Positions 8,583-17,504 of a stretch of DNA of 64,000 nt are shown piece by piece. This DNA comes from Chlorogloea sp. CCALA 695. Lineage in GTDB: Bacteria > Cyanobacteriota > Cyanobacteriia > Cyanobacteriales > Chroococcidiopsidaceae. Positions within the stretch are counted from its first letter, which is position 1, and each line of letters starts with the position of its first letter. Under the pieces are notes generated by a model. It searched no databases, had not been told where the DNA came from, and was given only the letters and a program-made list of their open reading frames with translations. A program made the position numbers and the translations under genes. The stretch covers positions 39,850 through 103,849 of the forward strand of contig NZ_PVWN01000013.1 in NCBI RefSeq assembly GCF_003003885.1, written 5' to 3'.

Positions 8583-10847
8583 TTAAAATTGAACTGGTAA
8601 TAATAAACCTACACCAATAGCTAGATTATTATCAGCCCGGACTCGTAAAGTTTCAAAAGGTGAGGAGCCTACCCGATTAGTTAAATAAGCTTCTAATTGG
8701 GGGGTATTTTCCGCCATTCCAGGTTGCCAGCGCAAACCCACAGTCCAAGGAATAGCATTTTCTAGAGTATCGCCAGTAAAGGCATTGCCGTCACTTGTAA
8801 AATTAATTCCGGCTTCGGCGATCGCATTTAAATGTCTATTTAGCGCCAAGGAGCCACCCAAATTGAACCCCGCAAGTTGCAAGCCGTTACGTTGAATGTA
8901 GCCCAACGTAGGTGTAAACCAAACAGCACTTCCGCTTGTAAATTGATAATGAAAGGGGGCGGAAAGAGTAATAATAAATAATTCTCCCTCACCTTCATTA
9001 CTAAAAGCAAACCCGCCTTTATCTAAGTTTCTTTGCTCAAACTCATTGCGATTGTTATTGATCAGGTTAATCAGGACGTTGTTTGAGCGTGCTAAGGTAG
9101 CCACACCGCTCAAAGTAAAAGGATCGCCATCAGCTTGATCCTGAAATCTAATTTTGCCACTAAAACCAAATTCTGATTCGTCTATGATGCCGGAAATATA
9201 GTCAAGAAAAATTCCAAATTCCAAGTCGTCTAATAGTCCGTAGCGCAAAGAAGTCAATATTCCTTGGCTTCCACCAGCAAGATTAAGAACGGCTTTGTTA
9301 CTAGCAACTGTACCGCCGTCTAAAAAGGCAAATCCAGCTTCACTACTAGGTTGTGGCTCCTGAGTTGTGCCACTTTGGGCGTAGCTGCGATTCGCACCTG
9401 TAACTCCTGGTAAAAATGTTACGCCTAGACCCAAAGACGTATAAGCGCGATCGCCTACCACAGACATGGCTCCAGTATTGCCTAAAGTGTTAGAAACAAA
9501 TAAATCGGTAGCTAACCGAGGATTAACTAGGTAGCGCAAGCCTGCATTAAAAGCTACTGTACGAGCCGGAAGTCCGGTTTCGCGGTTAATGGAATTATTG
9601 CCTGTAAAGGGGACAAAGGCATCGCCCCAAAGTAAAAGTCGGGGTAAGACGCGATAAGTTAGACCCCCAGCGACACCAAAAGTTGTCCCAAAGGAGCCAG
9701 AATCGGCGACGGGTGGCGTACTAAAATACAACGCATGGCTGTCAGGCAAAAAAGCAATTTTTGGGGATAAAGTCAACGAGGCGCGATCGCTCAGTGAAAC
9801 TGTATAAGGTATTTCTAAAGAAGTAACCAGCCCGCTATTTCTCCCCTGGCCTGTGATCGCTCCTGTTGTAGCATTTGTAAACCTGTAAGGTCGTCCTTGC
9901 AAGCCTGTAGAAACAGCAATTACCCCACTAACAGCTTGATTTCCCGATGAATTTTCCCAAATTCTATGTTTGCCTTGAAAAGTAATTTCTTGAAAGAAAT
10001 TCGGGCTAGTACCATCGGCATTAATTCTTTTGACATCAAAGTTCCCTTGACGACCAGGGCCAGAGTTATCAACGGTTTGAGCATCTACCGTTAGTTCTAG
10101 GTTATCGGTTACGCCCCAAGTAAAACCAATTGTTGGCTGACCTGTCAAGCCAGTATCACTAGCATTTCCCGCCGGAAAAGATTGGCGGTAACGGGTATTA
10201 ACTAAAATTTCTCCTTGATTTAGTTGCTCGGCGGTGGTCAATACCGGGTGACGAGTATGCAAAGGCGATCGCGGTGTCTTGTTGTTGCTGGCTTGGGCTA
10301 ATTTTGGTGGGGCTGTTGTTGCTGGCAATACTTTTGTGCTATTAACCGCCGGAGCATAGGCAATTTCTCTTGCCATCTCGATTAATTTTTGCGGCGCTCC
10401 TGACTGGGTAACGGTATAAGTTTGCTCTTGTTGCTCCCATAAAATTGATGAAAGTTCGGGAGTGGTTAATAGATAACCGCGCAAATTTTTACCTAGAGCA
10501 ACTGGTGTTGCCAATTCTTGATTATTCTGGTCTAATTTGCGATTACTTACGCCAACACTTCCTACAAAACAGGACTTTATTTGCTCTGGACAGTCAAATA
10601 TATTGACTTCTACAGTAGATTGATTTGCGGAAATAACTCTAATAAATCTGTCATCCGGTGAACCTAGGCGATCATTGAACCAATTTATTGATGGCAGGCG
10701 AATTGCCCATCCGGGGGGCAGACTGCGGCTGACAATCTGTGACCACGAATTACTAACAGGGGTAGCAGAGACTTCAAGCGCACTGCCTACGATACTTAAA
10801 GCTGATGCTATTAGTAGCCAAGAGCGTAGATCGGTTTTATATTTCAC
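8583..10847 (-). CDS. predicted outer-membrane beta-barrel protein
   Basis: An exported protein of about 754 aa, family not recognised by name. From GTG 10847 it begins with a clear signal peptide (LRSWLLIASALSIVGSALEVSATP). Residues 30-170 form a soluble N-terminal part; the rest alternates short amphipathic strands with Gly/Asn turns (QPTIGFTWGVTDNLELTVDA, GLRYLVNPRLATDLFVSNTLG, VGLRWQPGM) and ends in an aromatic residue (LLLPVQF), as outer-membrane barrels do. An upstream ATG at 10913 would overlap wzc by 53 bp and put 22 non-signal residues before the signal peptide, so I prefer GTG 10847 although no strong RBS is visible. The position just after wzc suggests a cell-surface role connected with polysaccharide; this is inference. 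Confidence 0.75.
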   Translation of the reverse strand: MKYKTDLRSWLLIASALSIVGSALEVSATPVSNSWSQIVSRSLPPGWAIRLPSINWFNDRLGSPDDRFIRVISANQSTVEVNIFDCPEQIKSCFVGSVGVSNRKLDQNNQELATPVALGKNLRGYLLTTPELSSILWEQQEQTYTVTQSGAPQKLIEMAREIAYAPAVNSTKVLPATTAPPKLAQASNNKTPRSPLHTRHPVLTTAEQLNQGEILVNTRYRQSFPAGNASDTGLTGQPTIGFTWGVTDNLELTVDAQTVDNSGPGRQGNFDVKRINADGTSPNFFQEITFQGKHRIWENSSGNQAVSGVIAVSTGLQGRPYRFTNATTGAITGQGRNSGLVTSLEIPYTVSLSDRASLTLSPKIAFLPDSHALYFSTPPVADSGSFGTTFGVAGGLTYRVLPRLLLWGDAFVPFTGNNSINRETGLPARTVAFNAGLRYLVNPRLATDLFVSNTLGNTGAMSVVGDRAYTSLGLGVTFLPGVTGANRSYAQSGTTQEPQPSSEAGFAFLDGGTVASNKAVLNLAGGSQGILTSLRYGLLDDLEFGIFLDYISGIIDESEFGFSGKIRFQDQADGDPFTLSGVATLARSNNVLINLINNNRNEFEQRNLDKGGFAFSNEGEGELFIITLSAPFHYQFTSGSAVWFTPTLGYIQRNGLQLAGFNLGGSLALNRHLNAIAEAGINFTSDGNAFTGDTLENAIPWTVGLRWQPGMAENTPQLEAYLTNRVGSSPFETLRVRADNNLAIGVGLLLPVQF

Positions 10848-10860
10848 TTTATTTAACGGT

Positions 10861-13125
10861 TCATGAGTTAACGCTAGGAGTACGGGCTTTGTAGTAGTAG
10901 TAATTGTAGGCATTACCGCTATGTTTTCTCACGCCATTTACGACCAATCCCAAGACATTAGCGCGAGAAAGTCTTAAACCATCTAAAGCCTGTCTGACCA
11001 CAGCCCGGTCAGTTTTAGCCATTCTGACTACTAGCACAATTCCGGCGGTATGAGTCGCTACTATACTGCTATCGGCTAGACCTAGAATTGGCGGCGTATC
11101 GTAAATTACTAAGTCAAATTCTGTCCGCAATTGAGCCATAATATTCTGCATCTTTTTAGATGAGAGCAGTTTAATAGGGTCAGGCGGAATTTGACCTGAC
11201 GTGAGCACAAATAAGTTATCCCCTAAAGGCGATCGCTGAATTGCTTCGTATATCGGTAAATTAGTGGAGATAATATTGCTTAGTCCTTGTTCGTTGGGCA
11301 AGCCTAGGCGGGCATGAACCTGAGGTAGGCGCATATCCGCATCTACCAGTAACACTTTTTGCCCCATGGCGGCGGCGGCTTGGGCTAGTTGCACCGATAC
11401 TGTGGATTTGCCATCGCCTTTTTGGGCGGAAGTAACAACTAATGAATTTATGGGTGTGTCGGAACCCAAGAAGTTGATATTAGTATGCAGAGAGCGAAAA
11501 GACTCCACAAAAGGAAAGTAAGATTCATTTTGGGTGCTACTCATACTAGGCAACACCAATTTATAACCTTCGGCTTTCTTCTCTACCTTTGCCTGAGCTA
11601 AAGGTGCAAGTTGCTTAAGACCCTTATTAAAAGGAATTATCCCCAGTAGCGGCAATTTTGTTAAATCTTTGAGGTCTTCAGGAGTATGAAATACATTATC
11701 TAACCTTTCCGCTAGTAGCGCCGCCGCCATTCCGGTCATAACTCCGGCGATCGCCCCGAGTATCAAATTGCGTTTAATATTGGGGGAAATGGGTTCTTTT
11801 TCTAATTTAGGAGCGGCTATTACCTGCCAAGGTATTTCATTTTGGGCATTTTCTATTTGTAAAAATTCGCGTTTTTCTAAGAATCGGTTTAAGCTTTCTG
11901 TTGCTACTTTTAATTCTCTTTGCAAGTCTGTATACTGACGAGCTAAGGTTGGCAATTGCTCAACGGAGTTATTTAATGTATTCTCTGCGGTGCTAATTTC
12001 TGCTAAACGTACTTCTAAGCCAGAAATTTTTGTTGATAGTTCTACTAATTTATTACCTAATATCCGTTGCGCTTCTGCCCTTAATACTGGAAATAAGTTC
12101 TCACGTTTATTACGCAACGATACCATATTTGGGCTGTCATCTTGAAATCTCGTTGAATCTGCCCCAATTTGACTTTCTATATCTCGCAACTGTCCTACTA
12201 ATTTTTGATATACGGGGGCTTCTTTGAGTGCTTGAGCAGTATCGGATCGTTCTTGAGAATTTGTCGCCGCATAAAATGCTGGATTATCAGCTAGCGCTGC
12301 CCCCGATTGAGCTTGAAAACTTGCGTACAACGAACGGGTTTCTGCTAATTCTTTTTGTGTCTCTAAACGCTGTAATTGGACGTTATCGACTTGCTCGGAT
12401 AATTGCTGTGCCTTAACTTCTGGATCTATAAAATTATATTGTTGCCTAAATTGTTGCAGTTGCTTTTGCAGGCTATTGACTCGCAATTGCAATTCCGGCA
12501 GTTGGGAATCTACAAAATCAATACCCTTTCGCAGATTGATTTGTCGCTCTTGGAGGCTATATTTTAAATAATCTTTGGCTAACTGTTGCAGCACGAACTC
12601 AATTTTTTCTTTTTCGGTATCTTGGTAGCTGATATCTAAAATATTTGTTTTTTCAAAGCGTTCAATAGTCGTCGCTTCTATCATGGCACTGTAGTCAATA
12701 TCAGGGTATTGCTGAGATAGTTGCCTAATAATTGGAGCCATCAATTCGGGACTGAGTAATACTTGAATTTGCGTACTGTAATCTAAACCACTTTGCTGCA
12801 AATTAGGATTTACACCAGTAATTTGTGTTAATCCTTCTAATTTATTTTCTTTAGTTACAGGTTCAACTAACAGCCTAAAAGTACCTTCGTATTTAGGTTC
12901 CTGACTAAAAGTCCAAAATCCTATCCCCACAGCAATAGAAATCGCTACACCCGAAATCACCACAATTCGACGGCGTACTATTACAAGTAACTGCCGCAAA
13001 TCCAAGTCATCGCTCGCTTGGTTAAAATTGCTTAGTGAGGAATCTGTATAAACTGGCTGTGATGACTGTGAATGTTTGCCATTTTTTTCAAAGTTTAATG
13101 GCTGTGTTCGTTGTTGCTCTTCCAT
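10861..13125 (-). CDS. wzc: Wzc-like polysaccharide co-polymerase/tyrosine autokinase
   Basis: A 754-aa inner-membrane protein that controls chain length and export of surface polysaccharide through cycles of Tyr phosphorylation. Order: Wzz domain (from DLRQLLVIVRRR, about residue 40), first transmembrane helix (VVISGVAISIAVGIGFW), a long periplasmic coiled coil, second helix (NLILGAIAGVMTGMAAALLA), then a BY-kinase domain with Walker A SAQKGDGKST, Walker A' LLVDADMRLP and Walker B LVIYDTPP. The tail has a tyrosine cluster (YNYYYYKA), the usual autophosphorylation site. No Wza-type export channel or Wzb phosphatase is in the window; the barrel gene follows directly. Confidence 0.93.
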   Translation of the reverse strand: MEEQQRTQPLNFEKNGKHSQSSQPVYTDSSLSNFNQASDDLDLRQLLVIVRRRIVVISGVAISIAVGIGFWTFSQEPKYEGTFRLLVEPVTKENKLEGLTQITGVNPNLQQSGLDYSTQIQVLLSPELMAPIIRQLSQQYPDIDYSAMIEATTIERFEKTNILDISYQDTEKEKIEFVLQQLAKDYLKYSLQERQINLRKGIDFVDSQLPELQLRVNSLQKQLQQFRQQYNFIDPEVKAQQLSEQVDNVQLQRLETQKELAETRSLYASFQAQSGAALADNPAFYAATNSQERSDTAQALKEAPVYQKLVGQLRDIESQIGADSTRFQDDSPNMVSLRNKRENLFPVLRAEAQRILGNKLVELSTKISGLEVRLAEISTAENTLNNSVEQLPTLARQYTDLQRELKVATESLNRFLEKREFLQIENAQNEIPWQVIAAPKLEKEPISPNIKRNLILGAIAGVMTGMAAALLAERLDNVFHTPEDLKDLTKLPLLGIIPFNKGLKQLAPLAQAKVEKKAEGYKLVLPSMSSTQNESYFPFVESFRSLHTNINFLGSDTPINSLVVTSAQKGDGKSTVSVQLAQAAAAMGQKVLLVDADMRLPQVHARLGLPNEQGLSNIISTNLPIYEAIQRSPLGDNLFVLTSGQIPPDPIKLLSSKKMQNIMAQLRTEFDLVIYDTPPILGLADSSIVATHTAGIVLVVRMAKTDRAVVRQALDGLRLSRANVLGLVVNGVRKHSGNAYNYYYYKARTPSVNS

Positions 13126-13276
13126 AAGTTAGCTACTAATTAGCGATCCGGTGAAGGACAAATTTTTTGTGGTTGGATTCAATTACAAATTTCAATCAGT
13201 TTAACGTTCAATGTCTTCTTTTCCCGTATTTTCTGGAATAAACCTCACGCTGGCTACAGAATTTGCCTTAACTGCA

Positions 13277-14587
13277 CTATTTGAGTTTTTCTGGTTTTAC
13301 TGCCAGACGCAACAATTTTGAGTACTCAAGAGCAATAATTTCTGGAGTGAAATTAGATTCTAAGTATTCTCCCCCCGCCATACCCATGTTCAGGGCTAAT
13401 TCTCGATCTTGAGCAAGGCGACGAATAAATATTGCAAGTCCCGTTCCGTCGCCGTTATTAAAAGTTGCGCCGCAGTTAGCTTCTGATAAAAGTAATTTTA
13501 AGTAAGAATGGGGTTCGCAAATTGCCGCTACAGGACGACCTGCCGCTAAGATACCATAAAGTTTACTCGGTGCTACTAATCCTTCCATTCCCGAACTAAT
13601 GCTAACTAAGGATAAATCGCAGGCTGTCAGCGAATGAGGTAAAACGTGTTTCTCTTGGTAGGGTAAAAATCGACAATTAGGCAAATCTTGTTGGACACAG
13701 ATTTGCTGTTTTGCTCCACCGCCAATAAACACAAATTGAATGTCCTCATTTTGAAGTTGTTTGGCAGCGCTCATAATTGTATCCATTTCATGGCAGCGAC
13801 CCATGTTTCCTGAATACATTACTGTAAATTTATCTACTAAGTCGTGTTTTTGAGCAAACCAGTTGTTTTGTTTGGCAAGGGGCATAATCCAGTCTGGGTT
13901 TGCCCAATTGTGAATTACAGAAATTTTGTCTTTAACTTCTGGACACTTTGCTATGACTCGCTCTTTCATAGTGGAACTCAACACTACAATACTTTGTGCT
14001 TGCCGCCAAATTTTTTTATTCAGCCAATTCCAGCTTTGTACTAACCAGTTTTTGGGAGAAACTACGTTTAGTTCGACGGCAACATCGGGATATAAGTCAT
14101 AAATCAAACATACGTAAGGCGTACCGAAGCAACGGTTAGCAAGATAGCCCAATACTTGCAGAAAAGGTGGGGCGGTGGTAATTAGTAAAATATCTCCTCT
14201 ACTAGCAGATTTTATTAAATGCAATCCTGATCGCAGGCAAAATAAAATTCCGTTGATAGCTTTACCGCGAATGCGTGAATTCCACAGTCTAGCTGTACGA
14301 CTCCGCCTAATAAATAGTTTATCTACACGCTCTTTTAGGGGAGCAGATTCCTTTTTAAAAGCATAGCCTGGTTGTCCTGTAAATACTTTTACATTAATTC
14401 CTAGCTTTCCTAATTGAATCGCTAATTCTTCAATTAATTGACCTGTGGCTGCATAGTCTGGAGGATAAAATTGGGTAAAAATGGATAATTTAATAGCATT
14501 ATGCAGTTCGTCGGTTTTATTGTCTTTTTTTTGCTTTACTACTTTCAGTTTCGTTGGAGCAGGTTTTGATAAATCTTTCTCTAGCAT
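13277..14587 (-). CDS. glycosyltransferase family 4, WcaI-like
   Basis: A 436-aa GT-B glycosyltransferase for assembly of the surface polysaccharide repeat at the cytoplasmic membrane face. The N-terminal domain has FTQFYPPDYAATGQLIEELA, characteristic of the WcaI/WbuB type; the C-terminal donor domain has FTVMYSGNMGRCHEMDTI, FVFIGGGAK and GMEGLVAPSKLYGILAAGRPV, with the E/K-containing donor-binding region. ATG 14587 has GGGAAG about 8 nt upstream; the longer in-frame TTG at 14593 is unlikely. Donor sugar cannot be read from sequence. It precedes wzc by about 150 bp. Confidence 0.9.
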   Translation of the reverse strand: MLEKDLSKPAPTKLKVVKQKKDNKTDELHNAIKLSIFTQFYPPDYAATGQLIEELAIQLGKLGINVKVFTGQPGYAFKKESAPLKERVDKLFIRRSRTARLWNSRIRGKAINGILFCLRSGLHLIKSASRGDILLITTAPPFLQVLGYLANRCFGTPYVCLIYDLYPDVAVELNVVSPKNWLVQSWNWLNKKIWRQAQSIVVLSSTMKERVIAKCPEVKDKISVIHNWANPDWIMPLAKQNNWFAQKHDLVDKFTVMYSGNMGRCHEMDTIMSAAKQLQNEDIQFVFIGGGAKQQICVQQDLPNCRFLPYQEKHVLPHSLTACDLSLVSISSGMEGLVAPSKLYGILAAGRPVAAICEPHSYLKLLLSEANCGATFNNGDGTGLAIFIRRLAQDRELALNMGMAGGEYLESNFTPEIIALEYSKLLRLAVKPEKLK

Positions 14588-15105
14588 CCGCAACTTCCCA
14601 GCGCTCGATTTTTTTTAATGATGTTCTCATGAATTGATAAATATTTATTACTATTTACTGCGGCTTTTTTTACTCTTAGCAAAATTTGACCAAAATTACG
14701 CTTTTAAAAGAAAAATCATTACAAATTGTTTTGATATAGAAAAATCACAAAAAAGCGAAATTTACAATCCTAAGCCATTAAAACTCAGTAAATAGCAAAA
14801 ATGTAAGGGGATGCACAATAAAAATTACACAAGGAATTTAGCTTACATTCTATTTGGGAACAAGTGTAATTATACTGAGAAATAAGTTTTTTTTGCTACT
14901 TGTTTTCAATTGAGATACGGTAGCACAAAATACATTTTTGTGCCTATATAGTTGTTAAATAATCAACGACATAACAACGTTTAAATATTAAAATAAAATA
15001 TCAATAAACTTTAAGGTACAACACTAGATCCTAGCTATGGACATTGCAATAAAAATTAACTTAATTTATACTTTGAGCCTAGAATTATCGGTATTGAAAC
15101 AAGTA
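14588..15105. other. AT-rich spacer in the polysaccharide locus
   Basis: About 520 bp, strongly AT-rich, without a supported ORF on either strand. It precedes the WcaI-like/wzc/barrel group and is long enough to hold its own promoter, so this group may be a separate transcript. I see no clear terminator or repeat. Confidence 0.5.
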
Positions 15106-15645
15106 TCAAATTATACGTCGTTTTGAACTTTGAGCAGGGTTGCCAGCATAAATAGTCATAGGTTGGAGACTACGCCCAGTAACACTAGCTAAAGCTAAAA
15201 CCGCCCCGGCTCCTACCGTAACACCAGGGCCAACGATCGCACGAGCCGCAATCCAGCTACCTTGTTCGATATGAATGGGGGCAGGAATAAGTTTAAAATT
15301 GCGATCGCTATAATCATGATTGCCCGTACACAAATACACGTCTTGAGATAGGCAAACATGGCTTTCAATCGTAATTTGGGCAACATTATCTAGCCAAGCA
15401 TTTTCGCCAATCCATACATAGTCGCCTACAGTTAAGCGCCAAGGAAATTTTATCTTTACGCCGGGTTTAATAGTTACTTTTTGCCCAATTTCTGCACCAA
15501 AGCGGCGTAAAATCCAAACTTTGAAGTCTGTAAAGGGCAGCCAATAGCTGCGAAAGAGTGGAGAGCCAACAAAGTACCAAAGAAGTTGTTTAACTAGGGT
15601 CGCGCCGGGGGTATAAGTGCCAACAGTGTAATTGTCTAGACGCAT
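15106..15645 (-). CDS. WcaF-like hexapeptide acetyltransferase
   Basis: A 179-aa acyltransferase of the left-handed beta-helix (hexapeptide repeat) type, likely to O-acetylate a sugar of the polysaccharide using acetyl-CoA. It begins MRLDNYTVGTYTPGA, as WcaF-type proteins do, and the repeats run from IGQKVTIKPGVKIKFP through VGDYVWIGENAWLDNVA to GPGVTVGAGAVLALASVTG, with the active-site-like region TGNHDYSDRNFK. ATG 15645 is favoured over the upstream TTG at 15663 by match to the family start. The gene order gmd-wcaF-GT-wzc on one strand supports the role. Confidence 0.9.
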   Translation of the reverse strand: MRLDNYTVGTYTPGATLVKQLLWYFVGSPLFRSYWLPFTDFKVWILRRFGAEIGQKVTIKPGVKIKFPWRLTVGDYVWIGENAWLDNVAQITIESHVCLSQDVYLCTGNHDYSDRNFKLIPAPIHIEQGSWIAARAIVGPGVTVGAGAVLALASVTGRSLQPMTIYAGNPAQSSKRRII

Positions 15646-15725
15646 TCGACTATATCTACGCAAGCTCTTTTGAAACTGACTTTAGTATCCCTTGAAAGTT
15701 CTCATCTATGGCGAAGTTGCTCAAA

Positions 15726-16691
15726 TTATTTTTGTAATTGTGTCTGCTTTGCTTGGATCATCATTTGAACTATAGCTTTAAGCTTATGTTTTGCTTGCCA
15801 TCCTAGCTTTTCTTTGGCTTTAGAGGGGTTAGCTCTACCTACAGCAATATCAGTAGGACGAAATAGACTAGCATCGCTGACAACGTACTCATGCCAATCT
15901 AAGCCTACACAACTAAAAACTGCGCCAATAAATTCTGCCAAAGAGCAACTCTCCCCTGTCGCAATGACATAATCATCTGGCTGCTCTTGCTGTAACATAA
16001 GGTACATAGCCTCTACATAATCAGCAGCCCATCCCCAATCGCGCTGAATGTCAATATTACCTAAATGTAATTTTTCCAGGCTCCCTTGGGCAATACGGCA
16101 AGCGGAGGAGACAATTTTTTGAGTAACAAATCGCTCTGGACGCAGAGGGGAATCGTGATTGTAGAGAATGCCAGAACAAGCAAATAAGCCGTAAGCTTCG
16201 CGGTAGTTAGCAACTTGCCAAAAAGCGGCAGATTTAGCTACAGCGTAAGGACTTCGGGGACGAAAAGGCGTAGTTTCATCGGCGGGTTTGTCGCTACTAT
16301 CGCCAAAGCACTCACTAGAGCCAGCATTGTAAAATTTAATGGATTTACCCAAAAAACGAATCGCTTCTAGTAAGTTGAGAGTACCGATAGAAATACTTTC
16401 TAGGGTTTCTACGGGTTGCTCGAAGGAAAGACCAACAGAAGTTTGTCCGGCTAAATTATAAACTTCATCTGGTTGAATTTTTGCCAGTGCTTGCAATACG
16501 CTGCGAAAATCGTTGAGGGCGACGGATTCTAATTTTAAGCTTTCGCGAATGCCTAAACGGACAAGATTAGGGAAAGAGGATATTTGAGCATCGCGGGATG
16601 TGCCGCAGACCGTGTAGCCTTTATTCAGGAGTAGCTGGGCTAAGTACGCTCCATCTTGTCCTGATACTCCACAAATTAATGCTGTTTTCAA
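15726..16691 (-). CDS. gmd: GDP-mannose 4,6-dehydratase
   Basis: A short-chain dehydrogenase/reductase of 321 aa that turns GDP-mannose into GDP-4-keto-6-deoxymannose, precursor of fucose, rhamnose or related deoxysugars. The NAD(P)-binding glycine motif GVSGQDGAYLA opens the protein; the catalytic region is NAGSSECFGDSSDKPADETTPF with SPYAVAKSAA (Tyr-x3-Lys). NHDSPLRPERFVTQKI and RDWGWAADYVEAMYLMLQQ are typical of Gmd. No fcl/GMER or rmd reductase is recognisable in the window, so the final sugar is undetermined. The enzyme acts in the cytoplasm to supply the adjacent glycosyltransferases. Confidence 0.93.
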   Translation of the reverse strand: MKTALICGVSGQDGAYLAQLLLNKGYTVCGTSRDAQISSFPNLVRLGIRESLKLESVALNDFRSVLQALAKIQPDEVYNLAGQTSVGLSFEQPVETLESISIGTLNLLEAIRFLGKSIKFYNAGSSECFGDSSDKPADETTPFRPRSPYAVAKSAAFWQVANYREAYGLFACSGILYNHDSPLRPERFVTQKIVSSACRIAQGSLEKLHLGNIDIQRDWGWAADYVEAMYLMLQQEQPDDYVIATGESCSLAEFIGAVFSCVGLDWHEYVVSDASLFRPTDIAVGRANPSKAKEKLGWQAKHKLKAIVQMMIQAKQTQLQK

Positions 16692-16759
16692 GAGCGTTAG
16701 TCTCCTTAATGGTGATGGGCGGAAGTATACTACTAATAGTAACTTTAACTTCCCAAAGT

Positions 16760-16798
16760 GCGATAGCGCAGGCGCGCCCGGTTACGGGCTTCGCATTT
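16760..16798. repeat. 39-nt dispersed repeat, copy 1
   Basis: The flanks GCGATAGCGCA and GGTTACGGGCTTCGCATTT are shared with a second copy at 43887-43925; both copies are 39 nt and differ mainly in the nine central bases. This copy is in the gmd upstream spacer. Confidence 0.8.
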
Positions 16799-16854
16799 CT
16801 CAGCAGTAATTTTGAGGCTTTGTTGCCTTGCCTCTAAAGATGAGCTAAATCATG

Positions 16855-17427
16855 TTACTGATTTAAACTAGCACCCGTGCGTTTTGTACATATCCATAGC
16901 AATGCCCGACAAATATCACGCAGCACCCGCCACCATGATTCTACAGGTTTATCGGTGGGAATTGAAACCGGAGTAAAAGCGATTCCTTGACTGCCAAATA
17001 TGATACATGCGATCGCTTTGGCTCGTCGCATATGATAGTCAGCAGTAATTAAGTATAGATGCTGAAAATGGCGTTTTTTAAAATCGGCAACTAGAGAAGT
17101 AAAGTTAGTCACAGTATCTATGGCACGACGATCAAGGTAGACTTTCTCAAGGGGAACTTTTGCGGTATTAAATGCCCAATTTGCTTCATTGGTAGGAGAA
17201 CCAGAAGAAATCCAGATTTCTAGATCGGGGTGTATCTTAGCAAATTGAGCAGTAAATATTTCTCTTAACAAGTCGCCGCCCAAAGTGAAAACTGCTTGAG
17301 GGTTAGGAGCGCTAATTTGGGCGATCGCTAACCTAGTAGGAATAAAACTGACCAAACTTAAGATTAATGCGTAGCTAACCCAACAGGAAAAACGGTATCT
17401 TTTGCTCTTAAGAGACAAAATAGTCAC
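16855..17427 (-). CDS. DUF218 (YdcF/ElyC-type) membrane-anchored protein
   Basis: A 190-aa protein with an N-terminal hydrophobic segment (WVSYALILSLVSFIPTRLAIA) acting as signal or anchor. The rest fits DUF218: AVFTLGGDLLREIF, IWISSGSPTNEANW, VYLDRRAIDTVTNFTSLVADF and LYLITADYHMRRAKAIA. Family members such as ElyC and YdcF are linked to envelope polysaccharide or lipid-carrier metabolism, but the reaction is unsettled. The start is read as GTG 17427; no good ribosome binding site is visible. Its location among polysaccharide genes fits an envelope role. Confidence 0.82.
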   Translation of the reverse strand: MTILSLKSKRYRFSCWVSYALILSLVSFIPTRLAIAQISAPNPQAVFTLGGDLLREIFTAQFAKIHPDLEIWISSGSPTNEANWAFNTAKVPLEKVYLDRRAIDTVTNFTSLVADFKKRHFQHLYLITADYHMRRAKAIACIIFGSQGIAFTPVSIPTDKPVESWWRVLRDICRALLWICTKRTGASLNQ

Positions 17428-17504
17428 TTTATAATTGTTTAACTAAGCCATAGTAATAGTTTTAAATGATTCGGCAACAGATAACCTTAAACACGAAAGT
17501 AGTG

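Noticed and set aside
10848..10913. 22-residue N-terminal extension of the barrel protein
   Set aside because: It would overlap wzc and put polar residues before a clear signal peptide.
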